A stretch of 29,909 nucleotides of DNA from contig CAVPMA010000027.1 in the NCBI GenBank assembly GCA_963706315.1, positions 1 to 29,909 of the forward strand. Reading direction: 5' to 3'. Shown here piece after piece: positions 25,137 through 29,909 of this stretch. The first letter of the stretch is position 1; each line of letters starts with the position of its first letter. The notes beneath the pieces were generated by a model. The model did not search any database. It worked only from the letters and a program-made list of their open reading frames with translations, and was not told where the DNA came from. Origin of the DNA: CALMEC01 sp963706315 (lineage in GTDB: Bacteria > Actinomycetota > Thermoleophilia > Miltoncostaeales > Miltoncostaeaceae). The translations under genes were made by a program, and so were the position numbers.

Positions 25137-26564
25137 TCAGGTGGCGGTCGACGCGGCCGCGATCCGTTGGAGCATGGCGCCGAAGATGTGGCCGTGAATC
25201 GGCCAGAGCGAGTACCAGTATGCGAGTCCGGTGACACCCGCCGGGTCGAAGATGATCGTCTGACGGATCGTGGATCCGCCCTTGCTGTCGGGCTCCACCT
25301 CGAACTGGAGCCACGCGCGGCCGGGCAGCTTCATCTCCGCTGCGAGGCGAAGCAGCCGGTCCTGCTCGAAGGCCTCAACGCGCCAGAAGTCGATCGCGTC
25401 GCCGACGCGGATGTCGATGGGGTCGCGGCGGCCGCGCCGCAGGCCGGGTCCGCCCACGAGCGCGTCGAGCGCGCCACGTATCTCCCACAGCTCGTTGTCG
25501 ACGTACCAACCGGTGTCGCCGCCGATGCTCTGGATCGGCGCAAACGCCACGGCCGGCGGGCGTGGCACCGTGACGTCGTGCGAGTCGACCAGCCGCGAGC
25601 CGTAACGGGCACCGCCGTAGCCTCGGCTCTGGGTGAGCGCCTCGTGCGACCAGCGGGTCTCCGCGATCTCATTGTCCTCGTCGGCAAGTGCGCGGGCGAC
25701 CGCCTCGGCCGAGGTCCGCGGGCTCACGGGGAAGACCTCGAGTGCCCGCGGGTCGTTGACGACGGTCTCGTTGCGCAGGCTGTCGACGAGCTCACGTCCG
25801 ATGTCGGCGTACACCGGGGTGACGAGACGGAGCCAGAGGCTCGAGAGGCGAGGCGTCAGCACCGGCACGGGGACCATGTGCCGTCGGAGGCCACGGCGGC
25901 TGGCGTACTCATGCATCAGGTCGAGGTACGAGCAGACGTCAGCGCCGCCGATCTCGAACACCTCGCCGCCGTTCGGCTCGTAGTCGAGCGCCGCGAGGAG
26001 GTAGGCGAGCACGTCCTCGATCGCGATCGGCTGCGTGCGGGTGCCCACCCAGCGCGGCGTGACCATCACCGGTAGCCGCTCGACGAGCGCGCGGAGCATC
26101 TCGAACGACGCGCTCCCCGGGCCGATCACGATCGAGGCGCGGAACTCGATCGTCGGCACGCCCGACTCGCGCAGGATGCGGCCGACCTCTTGCCGCGAGG
26201 CGAGGTGCTCGGAGAGGTCGCCCTCGCCGAGGCCACCGAGGTAGACGATCCTGCGAACGTCGCCGGCGCGTGCAGCGTGTCCGAACGCCGCAGCCGCGGT
26301 GCGATCGACCTCGGCGAACGAGCCGCCGGACCCCATCGAGTGGACGAGGTAGTAGGCCGTCTCGACCCCCTCAAGCGCCGGGCTCAGCGTCGTCGGGTTC
26401 GACACGTCACCGAACACGATCTCGGTACCAGGCCCGACGCGCGCCGCGAGCTCCTCCGGTCGGCGCGAGAGGCAGCGAACGTGGGCCCCGCGGGCCTCGA
26501 GGGCGTGCAGGAGACGGCCGCCGACGTAGCCCGTGGCACCCGTCAGCGCGATTAGCCCGGCCAC
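25137..26564 (-). CDS. NAD(P)-binding SDR with C-terminal DUF2867 domain
   Basis: This 475-residue protein is intact. The N-terminal extended/atypical SDR domain has the dinucleotide motif ALTGATGYVGGRLL, then FGDVSNPTTL, TAYYLVHSMG, IVYLGGLGE and RASIVIGPGS, as in YbjT-like NAD(P)-binding proteins. From about residue 320 follows a DUF2867 domain (GYVDNELWEIRG-like region, RVGDAIDFWRVEAFEQDRL, WLQFEVEP) with a START-like character. Such proteins often sit in actinobacterial light- or stress-induced clusters with photolyase and MerR/B12 regulators. Downstream, on both strands, lie decayed pieces that may come from such a cluster. The frame ends at 25137. Confidence 0.85.
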   Translation of the reverse strand: MAGLIALTGATGYVGGRLLHALEARGAHVRCLSRRPEELAARVGPGTEIVFGDVSNPTTLSPALEGVETAYYLVHSMGSGGSFAEVDRTAAAAFGHAARAGDVRRIVYLGGLGEGDLSEHLASRQEVGRILRESGVPTIEFRASIVIGPGSASFEMLRALVERLPVMVTPRWVGTRTQPIAIEDVLAYLLAALDYEPNGGEVFEIGGADVCSYLDLMHEYASRRGLRRHMVPVPVLTPRLSSLWLRLVTPVYADIGRELVDSLRNETVVNDPRALEVFPVSPRTSAEAVARALADEDNEIAETRWSHEALTQSRGYGGARYGSRLVDSHDVTVPRPPAVAFAPIQSIGGDTGWYVDNELWEIRGALDALVGGPGLRRGRRDPIDIRVGDAIDFWRVEAFEQDRLLRLAAEMKLPGRAWLQFEVEPDSKGGSTIRQTIIFDPAGVTGLAYWYSLWPIHGHIFGAMLQRIAAASTAT

Positions 26565-26727
26565 GCTCCCAGGCTAGCCGAGCCGTCCCCACGATGGCAC
26601 GAGAAGAAGTGGTCCCGCTGTCCGTAAATCACCCGTGCATCACCGCACTCAACAGTCGCTGCATTACTTGTATTCCCGAAGTGCTCGCCTTACAGGGCTC
26701 TCTCACTCACGAGACGGGTCCCGATCT

Positions 26728-26886
26728 TCAAGGCATCACGGAGGCATCACCGCAGCAGCATTCGGCGCACTCCTCGCACTCACTGACACCCTGATTTGCA
26801 GGGATTTCGCTCAGGGACCGGGTTCCCCATCTTGGATCCCGGTATCCTCCATCAGTGGTGAAATCCCTGGTAATCAAGGGTTTTCG
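26728..26886. repeat. Dispersed structured repeat, copy C
   Basis: This copy has aaggcatcacggaggcatcac at its start and the core gatttgcagggatttcgc at 26793-26810, again 63 bp from the start motif. It then has a nearly perfect hairpin (accgggttcc 26817-26826, ggatcccggt 26834-26843, one mismatch) and tatcctccat. The terminal hairpin is gaaatccc (26860-26867) and gggttttc (26878-26885), with the same 10-nt loop length as at 10-35. A separate gcatcaccgcactc piece lies about 95 bp to the left, at 26637. Confidence 0.78.
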
Positions 26887-26928
26887 CTCTGCCGCCCAGG
26901 ACGTTTGTGACGCCTTCGGCGACGGAGG

Positions 26929-27332
26929 CTAATCGGCGTTCGAGGAGGCCTCGGTGGGTGCGATCGCCAGGTACGCGCCGGCGCCCTGATGGGTGCCCTG
27001 CCGGCCGCCGATCCTCATCACCAGGCGGTAGATCGGGAGGATCAGCGCTCGGTCGACCCGGTACTTGCGGGCCATCAGCTCGTCGACCCGCGAGTGCTCG
27101 GACTCGGGGAGGAACTCCGCCCGCGCGGGGATCGGCTCGCCGCACAGCGCCCCTCGTGCGGTGCACGGCGCCACCGCCACCGTCGGGTTCCGCCGAATCC
27201 TCCGTGCCTTGTAGGAGTCGGCGCCGGTGTTAACCAGTTGGCGCGCCCGTGGTCCTCGACGAACCACACGGGGGTCGCCACAGGCGACCCGTCGCGCCGG
27301 TAGGTCGTTAGGCTCAAGTACTTGCCGGGCAT
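26929..27332 (-). pseudogene. PPOX-class F420-dependent oxidoreductase, frameshifted
   Basis: From ATG 27332 the minus frame reads MPGKYLSLTTYRRDGSPVAT, then PVWFVEDHGR. A one-base shift near 27245 is needed to continue with RQLVNTGADSYKARRIRRNP, TVAVAPCTARGA and HSRVDELMARKYRVDR, ending at 26929. This is the split-barrel PPOX fold in full order, so only one base is out of place. Family members bind F420 or FMN and reduce small molecules. It may be a real pseudogene or a sequencing error. A GTG near 27413 would add an atypical N-terminal extension. Confidence 0.65.
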
Positions 27333-27465
27333 CGCGATTCCGGGCCGCGGCCCCGGATCGCTGGCGGTGCGGGTTGGGGTCTCAGGGGCGGGTTGGTCAG
27401 CCTCGTTCACGAAGGGGCTCCGTCGGGGTTGACCCTGATGAAAAGGCCAGATCTCACCGGCTCGT

Positions 27466-27675
27466 CTACCGTCGGCGGTGCGCCGGCGCGAAGGTCGCGT
27501 CGCTGCTCGGAATGAAGATCGACTCGTGGCCGTCGTCGTGCCAGCGGACCCGGTAGTGAACGTGGTCGCCCTCGCCCAGCACCTCGAGCACGATTCCGGT
27601 GCGCGCCTCCTCACCGACACGGTGGCCTGTGACGATGAGCCTGTCGCCCTCGTGGCCGTGGACTCGCTTCTCCAC
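27466..27675 (-). CDS. DUF1918 domain protein
   Basis: This 69-residue protein starts at GTG 27675, preceded by GGCGAGGAGG. It matches the compact SH3-like DUF1918 fold: EGDRLIVTGHRVGEEARTG, IVLEVLGEGDHVHYRVRWHD and DGHESIFIPSSDA. The family is abundant in actinobacteria and its function is unknown. A longer frame to 27804 has no supporting site. It lies 133 bp upstream of the oxidoreductase on the same strand and could be co-transcribed. The base sequence between them shows nothing notable. Confidence 0.75.
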   Translation of the reverse strand: MEKRVHGHEGDRLIVTGHRVGEEARTGIVLEVLGEGDHVHYRVRWHDDGHESIFIPSSDATFAPAHRRR

Positions 27676-27929
27676 CGTGTCCTCCTCGCCCGCGCAAGCA
27701 GCTGTGAATGGATGGCTCAGCTTCGGCTCCGTCGCGTGCGAGTGGCATCGGGGCGACTGCGGATCCCGACTCGGAAGAATGCCGCGATTGCCATGTGGGC
27801 CCATGTGCGCTGCGAGTAGTCGAGCTACGCCGTCGGCCCGGGGAGCTTCTCCCAGGACCTCCTCCGTCGCTCCCTGTCAACAGACGTCTTCGCCTCGGGA
27901 GGGAGGCCTCGGAGCGGAGGCACCGCCCC

Positions 27930-28068
27930 GGTGGCCGATCGCGCTGGTAGCCGAGCAAGTGTTGCGCAGCCACTCTCATCCGCCAACGCAGGGGTGCGCT
28001 CTCTCCGGCGCGTCACCGCAGACGTGTGTGCAAACGAGCGACGACTGGACGACATCAACCTCGTCTGA
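27930..28068 (+). pseudogene. Possible N-terminal fragment of an anti-sigma-factor kinase (RsbW-like)
   Basis: A plus frame ending at TGA 28066-28068 reads SSANAGVRSLRRVTADVCAN, then ERRLDDINLV. This resembles the first helices of anti-sigma-factor histidine-kinase-like proteins, which normally continue with VSEAVTNAVxHAY, the ATP-binding N box; that part is missing here. The similarity is short, so a chance match is possible. The remaining gene-free DNA at 27676-28478 shows nothing else I can name. Confidence 0.3.
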
Positions 28069-28478
28069 GCTGGGCTACGGGCGGATGAGGCAGACCAGTT
28101 GACGCCGAAGAGATGGCCAAACGGTCTCGCGGGGAGGGGGCTCGTTCCTCGTCATGGAGGCGACGGTCGAGACGGGCCGGGGCGCGTCCGGCCGCCTCGC
28201 TGCGGTCGGGGAAACCCGCGCGCTGGATCCGTGGGAGTGCTGATTCTCCGCGATCTCAGGCCATCTAGCCTCACAGAGCTCACCCCAGCAGCGGGTGCAC
28301 AGCCCCGATCGAGTGGAGGGTCGATGGAACGTACCGGCCGCGGATGCGCCGCGCCGCCTCTGCGGCCGCCGGTCACAATGCACGTGGCCTCCTGCCGCCT
28401 CGAGCCCGTCGCGCCTGTCCGCGAGCGCGGAGACCGGCGTGATGCGGAGGCGACGATCGTCGTCCTGGGAGGGACGCC

Positions 28479-29909
28479 ATGAGCACGGCGTCCACGTCGA
28501 GCCCTGTCGTTCGACCCTTCGAGGAGCTGGGCAGGTCGGACGTCGCCTGGGCAGGCGGCAAGGGCGCCAACCTCGGTGAGCTCGCGCGCGCGGGACTGCC
28601 GGTGCCACCCGGATTCGTCGTCGGCGCGCCCGTCTACGCGGCGTTCTGCCGGGCCGGCGGCCTGCGCGAGCGGATGGCGGAGCGGCTGGCGTTGGTGAAC
28701 GTCGACGACTCCGAGGGCCTGGGCGCTGCAGCCCGCGACGTCCGCGCGATGGTCGAGGCGGAGCCGATCCCGCCCCATGTCGAAGACGAGATCCGGCGCA
28801 CGTATGCCGCGTTCCCGGCCGGAGCGGACGATGTGCCGGTGGCCGTGCGCTCATCGGCGACGGCTGAGGACACCCGCGAGGCCGCCTCCTTCGCCGGCAT
28901 GAACGAGACGTTCCTCAACGTGCGTGGTGCCGACGCGGTGGTGCATGCCGTTCGCCGCTGCTGGGGCTCGCAGTTCGGCGCACGCACGATCTACTACCGG
29001 GCGAAGCGGGGCTTCGGCCAGGCCGACATGGACATCGCGGTGATCGTCCAGGCCCAGATCGCCTCCACCCGGTCTGGTGTCATGTTTACGATCGACCCGG
29101 CGACGGGTGCGACCGACCGTCTCGTCATCGAAGCATCGTTCGGCCTTGGCGAGGCGGTCGTGAGCGGCGCGGTCTCACCGGATCGCTATGTGATCGACAA
29201 GGTGAGCCTCACGACGATCGCCCGCGAGGTTCGCCGCAAGACGCTCGTCATCGATCCCGCTCCCGGCGGGGGAACCGTACGGCGCGAGCCCGGGCCCGAG
29301 GAGGCGCTGCGGCCCGCGCTGACCGACGACGAGGCGCGGGCAATCGCCGCGCTTGGCAAGCGCATCGAGGAGCACTACCGCGCGCCGCAGGACACCGAAT
29401 GGGCGATCGACACGGATGGTCGGGTCTGGATGCTGCAGTCGCGGCCGGTCACCGCCACCGGCGGCCCGGCGTCCTCCGGGGCTCCGAAGGGGCAGGTCTC
29501 GGTGCTGGTCCGGGGGCTCGGAGCCGCGCCGGGCGTCGGGAGCGGGCCGGTCCGGATCCTGCGCTCCCTGGAGGAGGCGAGGGACCTGGCGGCCGGCGAC
29601 GTGCTGGTGACACACATGACCGCCCCCGACTGGGTCCCCCTGATGCGGCGCGCGGCCGCCATCGTGACCGAGACGGGCGGGATGACGTGCCACGCGGCGA
29701 TCGTCTCGCGCGAGCTCGGGCTCCCGTGCATCGTCGGCACGGGCGACGCGATGAGCCGCTTCGCACCGGGGAGCTCGTCACGGTGGACGCCGGCCGGGGC
29801 CTCGTGCTCGAGGGCGCGCGCCCGGAACGCCCGGAGCCGGCCGCACCGCCGCCCGCCGCCGCGGCCGCCGCGCCGACCACGGGCACGCTCATCCTGGTGA
29901 ACCTGTCGG
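28479..29909 (+). CDS. ppsA: Phosphoenolpyruvate synthase (partial at the right edge, apparent frameshift)
   Basis: The first 320 residues are the PEP synthase/PPDK ATP-grasp domain: WAGGKGANLGELARAGLPVP, VPVAVRSSATAEDTREAASF, SGVMFTIDPATG, ASFGLGEAVVSG and DTEWAIDTDGRVWMLQSRPV. The phosphohistidine domain follows, with the catalytic His in TETGGMTCHAAIVSRELGLP. After GTGDAMSRF near 29760 the frame is lost; one base out of phase it continues as TGELVTVDAGRGLVLEGARP, then an Ala/Pro linker and TGTLILVNLS, the start of the PEP-binding barrel. This is probably a real frameshift or assembly error, as both sides match the family. ATG 28479 follows a GGGAGGG site. The enzyme makes PEP from pyruvate and ATP. 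Confidence 0.85.

Noticed and set aside
15555..26886. Repeats A, B and C as a CRISPR array
   Set aside because: Copies are kilobases apart, more than 100 bp long, and no cas genes are present.
28075..28854. 259-codon minus-strand frame overlapping the PEP synthase start
   Set aside because: It is an Arg/Pro-rich shadow; the PEP synthase on the plus strand is clear.

Overview
The window is GC-rich DNA that looks actinobacterial. Supporting this are a DUF1918 protein, a frameshifted PPOX (F420-type) oxidoreductase, strong Shine-Dalgarno sites of the GGAGG type, and a PEP synthase. A deep-branching actinobacterium such as Thermoleophilia is plausible, but this is inference; no rRNA or complete tRNA is present to settle it. 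Much of the window reads as accessory, repeatedly rearranged DNA. It holds an integrase at the left edge, a second integrase remnant beside a 3' tRNA-Gly piece, a second 3' tRNA piece, several gene fragments and a dispersed, structured repeat present in three full copies.

Layout. 1-818: C-terminal catalytic part of a tyrosine integrase (minus). 1094-4012: large secreted BNR/sortilin-like repeat lipoprotein. 4324-4570: tRNA-Gly 3' piece overlapping an integrase remnant. 4884-5858: HigB/HigA-type toxin-antitoxin pair with a perfect operator palindrome. 6136-7440: small ORF, SAM methyltransferase and a frameshifted VRR-NUC nuclease. 7629-11025: another tRNA 3' piece, then a 1110-residue RecB-like nuclease/RNase H-like/superfamily 1 helicase fusion. 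11693-12055: alcohol dehydrogenase remnant.

12190-14656 is the most unusual part: a tight three-gene minus-strand operon. It encodes a coiled-coil protein with a Cys/Pro-rich tail, a zinc metallopeptidase of M91 (NleD-like) type that carries an internal CFI-box-like cysteine motif, and a small predicted all-beta protein. Inverted repeats lie upstream, and a two-TM protein is divergently encoded next to it. I know of no described function for this combination, and it is the best candidate here for an undescribed system.

15555-26886 contains three copies (A, B, C) of a roughly 120-175 bp repeat separating modules. A to B holds an ABC-2 exporter and a b561-like membrane protein. B to C holds an FMN reductase, an aldo/keto reductase, a MacB/FtsX-type ABC transporter (two permeases plus ATPase), and a block that looks like a decayed B12-dependent light-response neighbourhood (MerR/B12 fragment, SDR fragment, intact DUF2867 SDR). 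26929-29909: frameshifted PPOX oxidoreductase, DUF1918 protein, an anti-sigma-kinase-like fragment, and a PEP synthase that runs off the right edge and carries an apparent frameshift.
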